38,727 bases of DNA from Acrocarpospora macrocephala (GTDB lineage: Bacteria; Actinomycetota; Actinomycetes; Streptosporangiales; Streptosporangiaceae): the NCBI RefSeq assembly GCF_009687865.1, contig NZ_BLAE01000093.1, positions 1 to 38,727 on the forward strand, given 5' to 3'. Of the stretch, positions 25,434 to 38,301 are shown piece by piece. Made by a program: the position numbers and the translations under genes. Positions within the stretch are counted from its first letter, which is position 1. Every line of letters begins with the position of its first letter. A model generated the notes under the pieces. It saw nothing but the letters and a program-made list of their open reading frames with translations. It did no database searches and was not told the origin of the DNA.

Positions 25434-25811
25434 TCAGAAGTCCAACCCGCCTTCACGGGCGCTATCGGCGAGCGCCGCCAGGCGGCCCGCGTAGCGGTTG
25501 CCACCGCGGTCGAAGACCACGGCGGAGATCCCGGCGGCCTTGGCCCGCTGAGCGAGGAGCGCGCCGACCTGCTTGGCCTTCTCGGTCTTGTCGCCCTCCG
25601 CCGTACGGAGCGAGGCGTCCAGCGTGGACGCGCTCACCAGCGTGTGACCGGCGGTGTCGTCCACGATCTGCACGAACATGTGCCGGGTGGACCGGTTGAC
25701 GACCAGACGCGGACGCTCGACGGTCCCGACGACCTTCTTGCGCACGCGACGGTGGCGACGGGCTCGCGAAATGGCGCGAGCGGCGGTGTGCTTGCCGTAC
25801 TTCGCGGCCAT
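25434..25811 (-). CDS. rplR: 50S ribosomal protein uL18
   Basis: 125 residues from ATG 25811, where the family sequence [20 protein letters not shown] begins. The open frame up to 25991 overlaps rplF and is discarded. Conserved parts are [30 protein letters not shown] and [20 protein letters not shown]. It binds 5S rRNA together with uL5. The start lies 1 nt after the rplF stop. Confidence 0.97.
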   Translation of the reverse strand: MAAKYGKHTAARAISRARRHRRVRKKVVGTVERPRLVVNRSTRHMFVQIVDDTAGHTLVSASTLDASLRTAEGDKTEKAKQVGALLAQRAKAAGISAVVFDRGGNRYAGRLAALADSAREGGLDF

Positions 25812-25812
25812 T

Positions 25813-26355
25813 TTACTTACCAGCCTTTCCGACCTTGCGGCGGATAACTTCACCCTGGTAGCGCACGCCCTTGCCCTTGTACGGGTCGGGCTTGCGCAGC
25901 TTGCGGATGTTCGCGGCGACCTCGCCGACCTTCTGCTTGTCGATGCCGTCCACGTGGAAAAGCGTGGGGCGCTCGACCCGGAAGGTGACACCCTCCGGAG
26001 CGTCGACGACGACGGGGTGGCTGAAGCCCAGTGCGAACTCCAGCTGCGTCGGGCCCTTGGCCTGCACGCGGTAACCCACGCCGACGATCTCCAGCGTCTT
26101 GGTGTATCCCTGGGTGACCCCGCTCACCATGTTGGCGATCAGGGTCCGAGACAGGCCGTGCAGCGCGCGGACCTTGTTCTCGTCGTTGGGACGGGTGACG
26201 GCGATGGTGCCGTCATCGGCGCGCGCGACCTCGATGGGCTCGGCGACCGTGTGTGAAAGCGTGCCCTTCGGGCCCTTGACCTGGACATCCCGGCCGTCGA
26301 TGGCGATCTCGACACCGCTCGGTACGGGGATGGGCAGTCGTCCGATTCGCGACAT
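25813..26355 (-). CDS. rplF: 50S ribosomal protein uL6
   Basis: 180 residues with the two repeated alpha/beta domains of L6. It starts [20 protein letters not shown] and has [35 protein letters not shown], and the C-terminal signature [27 protein letters not shown]. It sits near the factor-binding site of the 50S subunit. It follows rpsH by 18 nt. Confidence 0.98.
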   Translation of the reverse strand: MSRIGRLPIPVPSGVEIAIDGRDVQVKGPKGTLSHTVAEPIEVARADDGTIAVTRPNDENKVRALHGLSRTLIANMVSGVTQGYTKTLEIVGVGYRVQAKGPTQLEFALGFSHPVVVDAPEGVTFRVERPTLFHVDGIDKQKVGEVAANIRKLRKPDPYKGKGVRYQGEVIRRKVGKAGK

Positions 26356-26373
26356 GCTGTGGTTACTCCCCTC

Positions 26374-26772
26374 TTACCAAACGTAGGCGAGGACTTCCCC
26401 GCCCACTCCGCGCTTGCCGGCCTGCTTGTCGGTCATGAGCCCGCCCGACGTCGAGATGATCGCGACGCCGAGCCCGCCCAGCACCCGAGGCAGGTTGTCC
26501 TTCTTTGCGTAGACCCGCAGGCCGGGCTTGGAAACCCGGCGGATGCCCGAGAGCGAGCGCTCCCTGGTCGGCCCGAACTTGAGCTCCACCACGAGGTTCT
26601 TTCCGACCTTGGCGTCTTCGACGGTCCAGGCCTGGATGTAACCCTCCTGCTGGAGGATCTCGGCGATGTGCGCCTTGATCTTCGAATACGGCATGCTCAC
26701 GGATTCGTGGTACGCCGAGTTCGCGTTACGCAGACGCGTGAGCATGTCCGCGATCGGGTCGGTCATCGTCAT
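26374..26772 (-). CDS. rpsH: 30S ribosomal protein uS8
   Basis: 132 residues: [17 protein letters not shown], then the RNA-binding C-terminal half with [19 protein letters not shown] and [29 protein letters not shown]. It binds 16S rRNA helix 21, and in E. coli it represses the spc operon. GAGGAAGG lies about 10 nt before ATG 26772; an ATG two codons later is possible. Confidence 0.98.
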   Translation of the reverse strand: MTMTDPIADMLTRLRNANSAYHESVSMPYSKIKAHIAEILQQEGYIQAWTVEDAKVGKNLVVELKFGPTRERSLSGIRRVSKPGLRVYAKKDNLPRVLGGLGVAIISTSGGLMTDKQAGKRGVGGEVLAYVW

Positions 26773-26866
26773 GGCCGGCGGCCTTCCTCACCGCGGTTTC
26801 CCAGCGGGACCTACGGTGTGGTCGTGGGCGTTCGAAAGGAACACCCGGTGAATATGACTCTGGTCT

Positions 26867-27052
26867 TTACCAGCTGGACTTCGTGATACCGGGCAGCTCG
26901 CCCCGGTGGGCCATCTCGCGGAAGCAGACTCGGCACAGGCCGAACTTCCGGTAGACCGCACGCGGGCGTCCGCACCGCGTACAGCGAGTGTACGCGCGGA
27001 CGTCGAACTTCTGCTTACGCGCTGCCTTGACCTTCAGCGACGTCTTCGCCAT
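26867..27052 (-). CDS. rpsZ: 30S ribosomal protein uS14, zinc type Z
   Basis: 61 residues from ATG 27052; the open frame upstream of it is a shadow of rplE. C24, C27, C40 and C43 form the CxxC-x12-CxxC zinc site, so this is the short zinc-binding S14 (rpsZ/rpsN1 type) and not the longer zinc-free form. The end [21 protein letters not shown] is standard. It lies 2 nt after rplE. Confidence 0.97.
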   Translation of the reverse strand: MAKTSLKVKAARKQKFDVRAYTRCTRCGRPRAVYRKFGLCRVCFREMAHRGELPGITKSSW

Positions 27053-27054
27053 GA

Positions 27055-27624
27055 TCAGGCCTCCTTGAAGGGGAAGCCGAGGAGCTTCAGCAGCGCCCGG
27101 CCCTGTTCGTCGTTGGTCGCCGTGGTCACCACGGTGATGTCCATGCCGCGCTGGCGGTCGACCTTGTCCTGGTCGATCTCGTGGAACATGACCTGCTCGG
27201 TGAGACCGAAGGTGTAGTTGCCGTGGCCGTCGAACTGCTTGGGCGACAGGCCGCGGAAGTCCCGGATACGGGGCAGCGCCAGCGACAGCAGCCGGTCCAG
27301 GAACTCCCACATGCGGTCGCCGCGCAGCGTCACGTGCGCGCCGATGGGCATGCCCTCACGCAGCTTGAACTGCGCGATGGACTTGCGGGCCCGGACCACG
27401 GCCGGCTTCTGGCCGGTGATCGCGGTGAGGTCGCGGACCGCGCCCTCGATGAGCTTGGAGTCGCGCGCGGCCTCGCCGACGCCCATGTTCACCTTGATCT
27501 TGGTGACACCGGGCACCAGCATGATGTTCTCGATGCCGAACTGCTCGCGCAGCTGCGCCACGATCTCCTCGCGGTAGCGCTGCTTGAGGCGCGGGGCGAC
27601 CCGCTCTTCCGTCTGGGCAGTCAT
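27055..27624 (-). CDS. rplE: 50S ribosomal protein uL5
   Basis: 189 residues. Conserved parts are [60 protein letters not shown], and the C-terminal [20 protein letters not shown]. It binds 5S rRNA and contacts P-site tRNA and bridge B1b. Its ATG shares one base with the rplX stop. Confidence 0.98.
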   Translation of the reverse strand: MTAQTEERVAPRLKQRYREEIVAQLREQFGIENIMLVPGVTKIKVNMGVGEAARDSKLIEGAVRDLTAITGQKPAVVRARKSIAQFKLREGMPIGAHVTLRGDRMWEFLDRLLSLALPRIRDFRGLSPKQFDGHGNYTFGLTEQVMFHEIDQDKVDRQRGMDITVVTTATNDEQGRALLKLLGFPFKEA

Positions 27625-27959
27625 CAGTCGTCCTCACCCGTCTCGTCCGCGGCCTTCTTGGCCGACGCCTTGGCGGGCTTCTCCTCGTGATCCTTGTCCT
27701 TATCCTTAAGGTCCTCATCCTTGAGCTTCTTGACGTTGCTCACGTGGATGGGAGCCTCCAGGGTGGTCACGCCGCCCTCGCGGGCGCCACGCGGACCGTT
27801 GTTGGTCACCTTGGAGTGCTTCTTGATCATGTTGACGCCCTCGACGACCACGCGGTCCTCGCTGGGCAGCGCGACGATCACCCGGCCCTTGGCGCCCTTG
27901 TCCTTGCCGGCGATGACCTGAACCAGGTCGCCCTTCTTCACATGCAGCGACTTCGCCAT
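27624..27959 (-). CDS. rplX: 50S ribosomal protein uL24
   Basis: 111 residues. The N-terminal KOW motif ([20 protein letters not shown]) is followed by [13 protein letters not shown]. The last 25 residues are a charged tail alternating Lys/Asp and ending ETGEDD. uL24 is an assembly initiator near the tunnel exit. ATG 27959 follows the rplN stop directly (TAAATG). Confidence 0.97.
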   Translation of the reverse strand: MAKSLHVKKGDLVQVIAGKDKGAKGRVIVALPSEDRVVVEGVNMIKKHSKVTNNGPRGAREGGVTTLEAPIHVSNVKKLKDEDLKDKDKDHEEKPAKASAKKAADETGEDD

Positions 27960-28328
27960 TTACAACACCTCCGGCGCGAGCGAGATGATGCGCATGAACT
28001 TCTTGTCACGCAGCTCGCGGCCCACCGGGCCGAAGATACGCGTGCCCCGGGGGTCACCGCTGTCCTTGATGATGACCGCCGCGTTCTCGTCGAAGCGGAT
28101 GTACGAACCGTCCGGCCGCCTGCGCTCCTTGACGGTGCGCACGACGACGGCCTTGACGACGTCGCCCTTCTTCACGCCGCCGCCCGGGATGGCGTCCTTC
28201 ACCGTCGCAACGATGATGTCGCCGATCCCCGCGTAGCGCCGGCCCGAGCCACCGAGCACGCGGATGCAGAGAATCTCCTTGGCACCCGTGTTGTCGGCGA
28301 CCTTGAGTCGCGACTCCTGCTGGATCAC
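27960..28328 (-). CDS. rplN: 50S ribosomal protein uL14
   Basis: 122 residues, the exact family length, from GTG 28328 with AGGAG 6 nt upstream. The open frame to 28385 adds non-family residues. Sequence: [19 protein letters not shown], then [25 protein letters not shown] and [23 protein letters not shown]. It forms part of intersubunit bridge B8. A gap of 174 nt separates it from rpsQ. Confidence 0.98.
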   Translation of the reverse strand: MIQQESRLKVADNTGAKEILCIRVLGGSGRRYAGIGDIIVATVKDAIPGGGVKKGDVVKAVVVRTVKERRRPDGSYIRFDENAAVIIKDSGDPRGTRIFGPVGRELRDKKFMRIISLAPEVL

Positions 28329-28463
28329 GTCTAACTCCTGTGTGTCTCGCCGGTTCTCATCCGGGGATGAGCCTGGCGGAACCAATGTGGTCTTTTTCCC
28401 CCGACGTCAGTCCGCGTGGAACCGTCGCCGCAGGCGGGCCGTGCGGCCCCTTGGACACCACCA

Positions 28464-28487
28464 TGGGGGGCGGTCACCCACCCCCCA
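28464..28487 (-). other. G/C hairpin in rpsQ-rplN spacer
   Basis: TGGGGGG (28464-28470) and CCCCCCA (28481-28487) pair across 10 nt. It is one of the few internal spacers of the S10/spc block longer than 100 nt, at the junction where E. coli separates the S10 and spc operons. No T-run or promoter pair is obvious. Confidence 0.35.
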
Positions 28488-28502
28488 CGAGGCGCGTCTG
28501 TG

Positions 28503-28787
28503 TTACTTGGCGCGTTCGAGCACTTCCACGACCCGCCACCGCTTGGTGGCGGACAGCGGCCGGGTCTCCATCAGGAGCACGCGGTCGCCGACCCCGGCCG
28601 TGTTGGCCTCGTCGTGCGCCTTGTACTTCGTGGTACGGCGGATGACCTTGCCGTACAGCGGGTGCTTCACGCGGTCCTCGACGGCGACGACGACGGTCTT
28701 CTCCATCTTGTCGCTGACCACCAGGCCCTCGCGGGTCTTGCGGTAGTTACGCGTGGTCTTCTCGGTGTTCTCAGTTGCTTCAGCCAT
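28503..28787 (-). CDS. rpsQ: 30S ribosomal protein uS17
   Basis: 94 residues. The OB-fold core is [21 protein letters not shown], then [19 protein letters not shown] and [26 protein letters not shown]. The Glu/Thr-rich first 13 residues are an actinobacterial-type extension. It binds 16S rRNA early in 30S assembly. It overlaps rpmC by 8 nt. Confidence 0.97.
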   Translation of the reverse strand: MAEATENTEKTTRNYRKTREGLVVSDKMEKTVVVAVEDRVKHPLYGKVIRRTTKYKAHDEANTAGVGDRVLLMETRPLSATKRWRVVEVLERAK

Positions 28788-29016
28788 CGCTCGACTCCTT
28801 CTCGACCGTGACGATGCCGAGCTCCCGCTCGCGCATCACGGTGTAGATACGGGCGATCTCGCGGCGGACGGCACGCAGCCGCCCGTGGCTCTCCAACTGA
28901 CCGGTCGCTGACTGGAAGCGGAGGTTGAACAGCTCCTCCTTGGCTTCCTTGAGCTTCTGGACCAGGGCTTCCTGGTCCTCCACCCGCAGCTCACCGGCGG
29001 TCAGGCCCTTAGCCAT
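28780..29016 (-). CDS. rpmC: 50S ribosomal protein uL29
   Basis: 78 residues from ATG 29016, which overlaps the rplP stop as TGATG; a GTG one codon earlier (29019) is also possible. The helical hairpin is [20 protein letters not shown]...[16 protein letters not shown] and [24 protein letters not shown]. It lies at the tunnel exit beside uL23, where SRP and trigger factor bind. Confidence 0.97.
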   Translation of the reverse strand: MAKGLTAGELRVEDQEALVQKLKEAKEELFNLRFQSATGQLESHGRLRAVRREIARIYTVMRERELGIVTVEKESSDG

Positions 29017-29435
29017 CACGCCTCACCCACTTCACGCTTAATAAACCGGCACTTCATGGGCAGCTTGTGGATGGCCCGGCGCATCGCCTCACGGGCGATG
29101 GTCTCGGGGACACCGGACAGCTCGAACATGACGCGGCCGGGCTTGACATTGGCGATCCACCACTCGGGCGAACCCTTACCGGAACCCATGCGGGTCTCGG
29201 CCGGCTTCTTGGTGAGCGGGCGGTCCGGGTAGATGTTGATCCACACCTTGCCGCCACGGCGGATGTGCCGGGTCATGGCGATACGAGCCGACTCGATCTG
29301 GCGGTTGGTCACGTAGGAGTGCTCCAGCGCCTGAATGCCGAACTCGCCGAACACGACCCTGGTGCCGCCCTTGGCGGCGCCGTGACGGTCGGGCCGGTGC
29401 TGCTTACGGTGCTTGACCCTGCGCGGGATCAGCAT
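29016..29435 (-). CDS. rplP: 50S ribosomal protein uL16
   Basis: 139 residues: [20 protein letters not shown], then [41 protein letters not shown] and [23 protein letters not shown]. The last contains the conserved Arg/Gly/Lys loop near the A- and P-site tRNAs. A late-assembly protein. Its ATG at 29435 is 2 nt past the rpsC stop. Confidence 0.98.
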   Translation of the reverse strand: MLIPRRVKHRKQHRPDRHGAAKGGTRVVFGEFGIQALEHSYVTNRQIESARIAMTRHIRRGGKVWINIYPDRPLTKKPAETRMGSGKGSPEWWIANVKPGRVMFELSGVPETIAREAMRRAIHKLPMKCRFIKREVGEA

Positions 29436-29437
29436 GG

Positions 29438-30310
29438 TCAGCTCCCTTCAGCACCCGGCTGCTCCGCCGGGCCGCTCTCAGGGGCGGCCTGCGCGGCCGC
29501 CTCGGTACGGGGTGCGCGTTCGGTACGGCCACCGCCCGCGCCGCCACGACGGGGACGATCACCGCCACCACCGCGACGAGGACGCTCGGCGCCACCGCCA
29601 CCACCGCCGCCACCGCGACGGTCGTCACGCTCGCGACGCTGGCCCGCGCGGGCTCCGGCCGCCGCCGCCTCGCGCTCGGCGCGAGAGGTCGGGGCCTCAC
29701 CCTTGTAGATCCACACCTTCACGCCGATCCGGCCGAAGGTGGTCTTGGCCTCGTAGAAGCCGTAGTCGATGTCCGCGCGGAGCGTGTGCAGGGGCACGCG
29801 GCCCTCGCGGTAGAACTCCGAACGGGACATCTCCGCGCCGCCGAGGCGACCCGAGCACTGCACCCGGATGCCCTTGGCGCCGCTCTTCATGGCGGACTGC
29901 ATCGCCTTGCGCATCGCGCGGCGGAACGAGACCCGGCTGGAGAGCTGCTCGGCCACGCCCTGCGCGACCAGCTGCGCGTCGATCTCGGGGTTCTTCACCT
30001 CGAGGATGTTGAGCTGGACCTGCTTCTTGGTCAGCTTCTCCAGGTCGCCGCGGATGCGGTCGGCCTCCGCGCCGCGACGGCCGATGACGATGCCCGGCCG
30101 GGCGGTGTGGATGTCGACCTGGACGCGGTCGGTGGTCCGCTCGATCTCGACCTTGGAGATACCGGCCCGCTCCATGCCCTTCTGCAGCATGCGGCGGATC
30201 GAGACATCCTCGGCCACGTACGCCTTGTACAGCTTGTCGGCGTACCACCGGCTCTTGAAGTCGGTCGTGATACCGAGACGGAACCCGTGCGGGTTAACCT
30301 TCTGGCCCAC
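29438..30310 (-). CDS. rpsC: 30S ribosomal protein uS3, long RGG-like tail
   Basis: 290 residues from GTG 30310; the stop of rplV shares one base. The KH domain (about 38-106) has [23 protein letters not shown], and the C-terminal domain ends with [13 protein letters not shown] (about 210). The remaining 80 residues are a low-complexity tail, with [10 protein letters not shown] at 225-234, an eight-glycine run, two PRRGG units and an acidic end. E. coli S3 has 233 residues. uS3 lines the mRNA entry site and takes part in ribosomal helicase activity. The tail resembles the N-tail of uS5. Confidence 0.97.
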   Translation of the reverse strand: MGQKVNPHGFRLGITTDFKSRWYADKLYKAYVAEDVSIRRMLQKGMERAGISKVEIERTTDRVQVDIHTARPGIVIGRRGAEADRIRGDLEKLTKKQVQLNILEVKNPEIDAQLVAQGVAEQLSSRVSFRRAMRKAMQSAMKSGAKGIRVQCSGRLGGAEMSRSEFYREGRVPLHTLRADIDYGFYEAKTTFGRIGVKVWIYKGEAPTSRAEREAAAAGARAGQRRERDDRRGGGGGGGGAERPRRGGGGDRPRRGGAGGGRTERAPRTEAAAQAAPESGPAEQPGAEGS

Positions 30311-30663
30311 TAGCGGGTCCTCCCCTTCGGCTCGCGGGACTCCACGATCACGGTGATGTGGCTGGTCCGCTTGTTGATCCGATAGGCGCGACCCTGGGCC
30401 CGGGGACGGAACCGCTTGAGCGTCGGTCCCTCGTCCACCCACGCACGGCTCACGACGAGCGTCTCACGGTCGAGCTTGAAGTTGTGCTCGGCGTTCGCCA
30501 TGGCGGACGAGAGCACCTTGTAAACGGTCTCGCTCGCCGCCTGCGGGGCGAACTGCAGTACGGCCTGCGCCTCCGAAGCGGGCAGGCCGCGAATGAGGTC
30601 CACCACCCGGCGGGCCTTCCGGGGCGTGTGGCGCGCGTACCGCGCCTGTGCCCTGGCTTCCAT
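30310..30663 (-). CDS. rplV: 50S ribosomal protein uL22
   Basis: 117 residues: [20 protein letters not shown], then [20 protein letters not shown] and the beta-hairpin loop [21 protein letters not shown] that reaches the exit-tunnel constriction. That loop is where macrolide-resistance changes occur in other bacteria; it looks ordinary here. The gene overlaps rpsC by one base. Confidence 0.98.
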   Translation of the reverse strand: MEARAQARYARHTPRKARRVVDLIRGLPASEAQAVLQFAPQAASETVYKVLSSAMANAEHNFKLDRETLVVSRAWVDEGPTLKRFRPRAQGRAYRINKRTSHITVIVESREPKGRTR

Positions 30664-30691
30664 CGCTGTCTCCTAGTTGCTTATGAAGGCG

Positions 30692-30970
30692 CTACCGCCG
30701 ACTGCGGCGGTCTTCCTTGACGTGGCTGCGGAAGGTCCGCGTAGGCGCGAACTCCCCGAGCTTGTGGCCGATCATCGACTCGGTGATGAACACCGGGACG
30801 TGCTTGCGGCCGTCGTGCACGGCGATCGTGTGCCCGAGCATGTCGGGCACGATCATGGAGCGCCGCGACCACGTCTTGATGACGGTCTTGGTGCCCTTCT
30901 CGTTCTGGACGTCGACCTTCTTCTGAAGGTGATCGTCCACGAAGGGACCCTTCTTAAGGCTACGTGGCAT
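30692..30970 (-). CDS. rpsS: 30S ribosomal protein uS19
   Basis: 92 residues from ATG 30970 ([14 protein letters not shown]). The open frame above it to 31180 is a shadow of rplB. Conserved parts are [20 protein letters not shown] and [20 protein letters not shown]. It is a head protein that pairs with uS13 and contacts the A-site finger. It follows rplB by 11 nt. Confidence 0.98.
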   Translation of the reverse strand: MPRSLKKGPFVDDHLQKKVDVQNEKGTKTVIKTWSRRSMIVPDMLGHTIAVHDGRKHVPVFITESMIGHKLGEFAPTRTFRSHVKEDRRSRR

Positions 30971-30981
30971 TTCGGCTGCTC

Positions 30982-31818
30982 CTACCGCTTCTTCCTCTTG
31001 CTCCGACGTCGGATGATCAGCCGGTCGCTGGCCTTGTTCGCCTGCCGGGTCCGTCCCTCGGGCTTGCCGTTGGGGTTGACCGGGTGGCGACCACCGGAGG
31101 TCTTGCCCTCGCCACCACCGTGCGGGTGGTCGACGGGGTTCATGGCGACACCGCGGACGGTCGGGCGCTTGCCCTTCCACCGGTTGCGGCCCGCCTTGCC
31201 GATGTTGATGTTGGCCTGCTCGGCGTTGCCGACCTGTCCGACGGAGGCCCGGCAGCGCACATCGACCTGACGCATTTCACCGGACGGCATACGCAGCGTG
31301 GCGTAGGTGCCCTCCTTGGCCAGCAGCTGGATCTGCGCGCCGGCGCTGCGGCCCAGCTTGGCGCCGCCGCCCGGGCGGAGCTCCACCGCGTGGATGAAGG
31401 TACCGGTCGGGATGTTGCGCAGCGGCAGGCAGTTGCCCGGCTTGATGTCGGCGCCGGGACCGTTCTCGATGCGGTCACCCTGCTTGATGCCGGTCGGCGC
31501 GAGGATGTAGCGCTTCTCGCCGTCGGCGTAGTGCAGCAGGGCGATGCGGGAGGTGCGGTTCGGGTCGTACTCGATGTGAGCGACCTTGGCCGGGATCCCG
31601 TCCTTGTCGTGCCTGCGGAAATCGATGATCCGGTAGGCGCGCTTGTGACCGCCGCCCTGGTGCCGGGCCGTGACCCGGCCGTGGACGTTGCGGCCGCCCT
31701 TGCTGTGCAGGGGAGCAAGCAGCGACTTCTCGGGCGTGCTGCGCGTGATCTCGGCGAAGTCCGAGACACTCGCGCCGCGGCGACCCGGGGTCGTCGGCTT
31801 GTATTTACGGATGCCCAT
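30982..31818 (-). CDS. rplB: 50S ribosomal protein uL2
   Basis: 278 residues: [20 protein letters not shown], then [20 protein letters not shown] and the peptidyl-transferase-proximal region [20 protein letters not shown] with the conserved His. It ends in basic RRRSKRKKR. It is required for subunit association and peptide-bond formation. The 84-nt gap to rplW holds a G/C hairpin. Confidence 0.98.
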   Translation of the reverse strand: MGIRKYKPTTPGRRGASVSDFAEITRSTPEKSLLAPLHSKGGRNVHGRVTARHQGGGHKRAYRIIDFRRHDKDGIPAKVAHIEYDPNRTSRIALLHYADGEKRYILAPTGIKQGDRIENGPGADIKPGNCLPLRNIPTGTFIHAVELRPGGGAKLGRSAGAQIQLLAKEGTYATLRMPSGEMRQVDVRCRASVGQVGNAEQANINIGKAGRNRWKGKRPTVRGVAMNPVDHPHGGGEGKTSGGRHPVNPNGKPEGRTRQANKASDRLIIRRRSKRKKR

Positions 31819-31851
31819 CTTTTTCGTTCATCCTTGTCGATTCATACCGGC

Positions 31852-31877
31852 GGGGGTCCGCCGCCCGGCGGTCCCCC
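31852..31877 (-). other. G/C hairpin between rplW and rplB
   Basis: GGGGGTCCGCC and GGCGGTCCCCC pair with one central mismatch and a loop of only 4 nt; flanking ACCG/CGGT can extend it. There is no U-tail. It is one of few structured spacers within the S10 block and could be a processing or attenuation site. Confidence 0.35.
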
Positions 31878-31902
31878 TCGGTGCTGACGTGCAGCTTCAG
31901 CC

Positions 31903-32205
31903 TCAGCCGATCTGGCCGAAGATGTCGATACGCTCGCCTTCGGCCAGGCTCACGATCGCGCGCTTGGTAGCCGGACGCTGGCCGTATCCGAACCGGGTCC
32001 GCTTGCGCTTGCCCTGGCGGTTGATGGTGTTGACGCTGGTCACCTTGACCCCGAAGATCTGCTCGATGGCGATCTTCACCTGCGTCTTGTTCACCCCCTG
32101 CCGAACCAGGAACGTGTACTTGTTGTGCTCGTCGATCAGGCCGTAGCTCTTCTCAGAGACGATCGGCTTGATGATGATGTCGCGCGGGTCGGCGATCTTC
32201 TGCAT
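31903..32205 (-). CDS. rplW: 50S ribosomal protein uL23
   Basis: 100 residues from ATG 32205, which overlaps the rplD stop by one base. Sequence: [20 protein letters not shown], then [31 protein letters not shown] and [19 protein letters not shown]. It is the main docking site for trigger factor and SRP at the exit tunnel. Confidence 0.98.
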   Translation of the reverse strand: MQKIADPRDIIIKPIVSEKSYGLIDEHNKYTFLVRQGVNKTQVKIAIEQIFGVKVTSVNTINRQGKRKRTRFGYGQRPATKRAIVSLAEGERIDIFGQIG

Positions 32206-32855
32206 CAGGCCTCTTCCTTCCCGCTCTTCGCGAGCCGCGCCACCACCGTGTCGTACGCCTCCTGCGTGAAGACGACGTCGTCGTGGCACAGCACGTCATA
32301 GGTGTTCAGCTGCCCGGCGTCCAGCAGGTGGACCTCCGGGGCGTTGCGCAGGCTCAGCCAGGTGATCTCGTCGTCCTCGCCGACCACGACGAGCACGCTG
32401 CGCGCCTCGGTGATCTTGCGAAGCGCCTGGAGCGCGGTCTTGGTCTTGGGCGTCTCGCCCGTGACCAGCTCGCTCACCACGTGCACCCGGCCGCCGCCCG
32501 CGCGGTCCGACAGCGCGCCGCGAAGCGCGGCGGCCTTCATCTTCTTGGGCGTCTTCTGCTCGTACGAGCGCGGCTGCGGGCCGTGCACGGTGCCACCGCC
32601 GGTGAACTGCGGCGCCCGGGTGGAACCCTGGCGGGCCCGGCCGGTGCCCTTCTGCCGGTACGGCTTCTTGCCACCGCCGCGGACCTGGCCGCGGGTCTTG
32701 GTGGCGTGGGTGCCCTGCCGGCGCGCGGCCAGCTGGGCCACGACGACCTGGTGGATCAGCGGGATGTTGACCTTGACACCGAAGATGTCCTCCGGCAGGT
32801 CCACACTGCTGCCCGTCTTGGCGCCACTGGCGTCGAGAACGTCAATCGTGCTCAT
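32205..32855 (-). CDS. rplD: 50S ribosomal protein uL4
   Basis: 216 residues from ATG 32855, inside an ATGA overlap with rplC; the frame above is a shadow. Conserved parts are [20 protein letters not shown], the tunnel loop [19 protein letters not shown] with [18 protein letters not shown], and [21 protein letters not shown]. The loop lines the exit tunnel. In E. coli L4 represses the S10 operon; whether it does so here is not visible. Confidence 0.97.
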   Translation of the reverse strand: MSTIDVLDASGAKTGSSVDLPEDIFGVKVNIPLIHQVVVAQLAARRQGTHATKTRGQVRGGGKKPYRQKGTGRARQGSTRAPQFTGGGTVHGPQPRSYEQKTPKKMKAAALRGALSDRAGGGRVHVVSELVTGETPKTKTALQALRKITEARSVLVVVGEDDEITWLSLRNAPEVHLLDAGQLNTYDVLCHDDVVFTQEAYDTVVARLAKSGKEEA

Positions 32856-33505
32856 TTGCCGGCCCCCTTCTTGGCTGCGGTACGGATGAGGACCAGGCTG
32901 CCGTTGGCGCCGGGAATCGCACCCTTGATCAGGATGAGATTCTTCTCGACGTCCACGGCGTGCACCTTCAGGCTCTGGATGGTGGTGCGGACGTTGCCCA
33001 TCCGACCGGCCATGCGCAGGCCCTTGAAGACGCGGCCCGGAGTGGCGCAGCCGCCGATGGAACCAGGCGAGCGGTGCTTGCGCTGGGTGCCGTGCGAGGC
33101 GCTGAGACCCTTGAAGTTGTGGCGCTTCATGACGCCCGCGAAGCCCTTGCCCTTGCTCTTGCCCGTCACGTCGACGTGCTGGCCGGCCTCGAAGGTGTCC
33201 GCGAGGACTTCCTGGCCCAGGGTGTAGTCGGAGGCGTCGTCGGTGCGTACCTCGACGAAGAAGCGGCGCGGGGTGATGTCGTGCTTGCGCAGGTAGTCGC
33301 CGAGCGGCTTGTTGACCTTGCGCGGGTCGACCTGCCCGTAACCGAGCTGTACGGCGGCGTAGCCGTCGCGCTCTTCCGTGCGGACCCTGGTCACCACGCA
33401 CGGACCGGCCTCGACGACGGTCACCGGAACCATCCGGTTGCCCTCGTCGAAGACCTGGGTCATGCCGAGCTTCTTGCCCAGGACGCCCTTGATCTGCTTA
33501 GCCAT
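32852..33505 (-). CDS. rplC: 50S ribosomal protein uL3
   Basis: 217 residues: [20 protein letters not shown], then [47 protein letters not shown] and [11 protein letters not shown]. The central extension reaches the peptidyl-transferase centre. It is an early assembly protein. GAGGGA precedes ATG 33505; the rpsJ stop is 14 nt away. Confidence 0.98.
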   Translation of the reverse strand: MAKQIKGVLGKKLGMTQVFDEGNRMVPVTVVEAGPCVVTRVRTEERDGYAAVQLGYGQVDPRKVNKPLGDYLRKHDITPRRFFVEVRTDDASDYTLGQEVLADTFEAGQHVDVTGKSKGKGFAGVMKRHNFKGLSASHGTQRKHRSPGSIGGCATPGRVFKGLRMAGRMGNVRTTIQSLKVHAVDVEKNLILIKGAIPGANGSLVLIRTAAKKGAGK

Positions 33506-33519
33506 GTCAGTGCGTTCCC

Positions 33520-33828
33520 TCAGAGCTTGATCGAGATGTCGACACCCGCGGGCAGGTCGAGCCGCATGAGCGAGTCGACGGTCTTGGGTGTCGGGTCGAT
33601 GATGTCAATCAGCCGCTTGTGCGTGCGCATCTCAAAGTGCTCGCGGCTGTCCTTGTACTTGTGCGGCGAACGGATGACGCAGTACACGTTCTTCTCGGTC
33701 GGCAGCGGCACCGGGCCCGCGACCTTCGCGCCGGTACGCGTCACCGTCTCGACGATCTTCTTGGCCGAGCTGTCGATGACCTCGTGGTCATACGCCTTGA
33801 GCCGGATGCGGATCTTCTGTCCCGCCAT
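33520..33828 (-). CDS. rpsJ: 30S ribosomal protein uS10
   Basis: 102 residues: [20 protein letters not shown], then [27 protein letters not shown] and [20 protein letters not shown]. It is a head protein and also the NusE antitermination partner of NusB. It is the first gene of the S10 block; ATG 33828 has GAAGGA and GAGG upstream. The preceding 245-nt spacer to tuf is filled with hairpins, so this block may be transcribed separately from the str operon. Confidence 0.98.
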   Translation of the reverse strand: MAGQKIRIRLKAYDHEVIDSSAKKIVETVTRTGAKVAGPVPLPTEKNVYCVIRSPHKYKDSREHFEMRTHKRLIDIIDPTPKTVDSLMRLDLPAGVDISIKL

Positions 33829-33892
33829 AATGGCCTCGGTGTCCTTCGCTGTCGTCTGAACAAGTAACGTGCGGCAGGTTGCCGCTTAGCTA

Positions 33893-33984
33893 GTTAATGA
33901 GAAACCCGTCCCATAGCCAGCCGCATGACCGCCGACCAGGCGATTCACTGCTGCGGCTGTCCAGTTCACGACTTTCTCATTAAT
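33893..33984. repeat. Palindromic intergenic repeat, copy 2
   Basis: A 92-bp element with termini GTTAATGAGAAA and TTTCTCATTAAT, in the opposite orientation to the copy at 6523-6613. By hand alignment 12 of 92 positions differ, including one single-base gap. The G-C pair beside the terminal ATTAAT replaces a T-G pair in copy 1. It begins about 65 bp upstream of rpsJ, between the tuf terminator hairpins and the start codon. The local A/T-rich ends contrast with the surrounding GC. Confidence 0.8.
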
Positions 33985-33985
33985 C

Positions 33986-34035
33986 CGTGATCCGGCAGCT
34001 CCTTCGGATTCCTCCGAAGGGACTGCGGCATCACG
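33986..34035 (-). other. Long imperfect hairpin in tuf-rpsJ spacer
   Basis: CCTTCGGA and TCCGAAGG (34001-34020) form a perfect 8-bp stem with a 4-nt loop. It is extended outward by partly paired CTGCCGG/GCCGCAG-type arms and a perfect outer CGTGAT/ATCACG. It lies directly against the palindromic repeat and after the tuf terminator. Confidence 0.5.
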
Positions 34036-34039
34036 GGGT

Positions 34040-34067
34040 GCGGCCGGGTCCTGGTGGACCCGGCCGC
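34040..34067 (-). terminator. Terminator-like hairpin after tuf
   Basis: Perfect 11-bp stem GCGGCCGGGTC/GACCCGGCCGC with a 6-nt loop, 7 nt after the tuf stop. No U-tract follows, which is usual for actinobacterial terminators. Confidence 0.65.
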
Positions 34068-34073
34068 CTGGTA

Positions 34074-35267
<1,194 letters not shown>

Positions 35268-35323
35268 TGGTCTGTCTCCTTAGAGATTTCTGACTTGACT
35301 TTCGTCTTCCAACAGGCCTGGGG

Positions 35324-37423
<2,100 letters not shown>

Positions 37424-37456
37424 TTCTCTGCGTCCTTTGCTTGGTGGTGCGCCCGG

Positions 37457-37927
37457 CTACCAGCGGTAGTGAGCGAAGGCCTTGTTGGACTCGGCCATCT
37501 TGTGGGTGTCCTCGCGCTTCTTGACACTCGCGCCGAGGCCGTTGCTGGCGTCGAGGAGCTCGTTCATGAGGCGCTCGGTCATGGTCTTCTCGCGGCGGGC
37601 GCGGGAGTACTGCACCAGCCAGCGCAGGGCCAGGGTGGTGCTGCGCGCCGCGCGCACCTCGACCGGAACCTGGTACGTGGCGCCACCGACCCGACGGCTG
37701 CGGACCTCGAGAGTCGGCTTGACGTTGTCGAGAGCGCGCTTGAGCGTGACGACCGGGTCGTTGCCGGTCTTATCCTTGCAACCCTCGAGGGCGCCGTACA
37801 CGATCGACTGGGCGATCGAGCGCTTGCCGTCCAGGAGGACCTTGTTGATCAGGGCGGTGACCAGCGGCGAGTTGTGCACCGGGTCGGACATGAGCTGGCG
37901 ACGCCCAGGAGAACCCTTGCGAGGCAT
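37457..37927 (-). CDS. rpsG: 30S ribosomal protein uS7
   Basis: 156 residues: [20 protein letters not shown], then [38 protein letters not shown] and [19 protein letters not shown]. It nucleates the 30S head and contacts mRNA at the E site. ATG 37927 shares a base with the rpsL stop (TAATG). Confidence 0.98.
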   Translation of the reverse strand: MPRKGSPGRRQLMSDPVHNSPLVTALINKVLLDGKRSIAQSIVYGALEGCKDKTGNDPVVTLKRALDNVKPTLEVRSRRVGGATYQVPVEVRAARSTTLALRWLVQYSRARREKTMTERLMNELLDASNGLGASVKKREDTHKMAESNKAFAHYRW

Positions 37928-38301
37928 TACTTCTTCTCCTTCTTGGCGCCGTAGCGGCTGCGAGCCTGCTTGCGGTTGCGGACGCCCTGGGTGTCGAGCG
38001 AGCCGCGGATGATCTTGTAGCGAACGCCGGGGAGGTCCTTCACACGACCGCCACGGACGAGCACGATCGAGTGCTCCTGCAGGTTGTGACCCACACCAGG
38101 GATGTAGGCCGTGACCTCGATGCCGTTGGTCAGGCGGACACGCGCGACCTTCCGAAGCGCCGAGTTCGGCTTCTTCGGGGTGGTGGTGTAGACGCGGGTG
38201 CAGACGCCGCGCCGCTGCGGGCTGCCCTTGAGCGCAGGAGTCTTGGTCTTGGAGACCTTGTCCTGCCGGCCCTTGCGGACCAACTGCTGAATCGTGGGCA
38301 C
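37927..38301 (-). CDS. rpsL: 30S ribosomal protein uS12
   Basis: 124 residues from GTG 38301 with GGAG 6 nt upstream. It is the decoding-centre protein. The loop [13 protein letters not shown] carries K43 and the loop GGRVKDLPG carries K88; both residues linked to streptomycin resistance in other bacteria have the sensitive (Lys) state. It is the first gene of the str operon, with a leader of about 210 nt. Confidence 0.98.
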   Translation of the reverse strand: MPTIQQLVRKGRQDKVSKTKTPALKGSPQRRGVCTRVYTTTPKKPNSALRKVARVRLTNGIEVTAYIPGVGHNLQEHSIVLVRGGRVKDLPGVRYKIIRGSLDTQGVRNRKQARSRYGAKKEKK

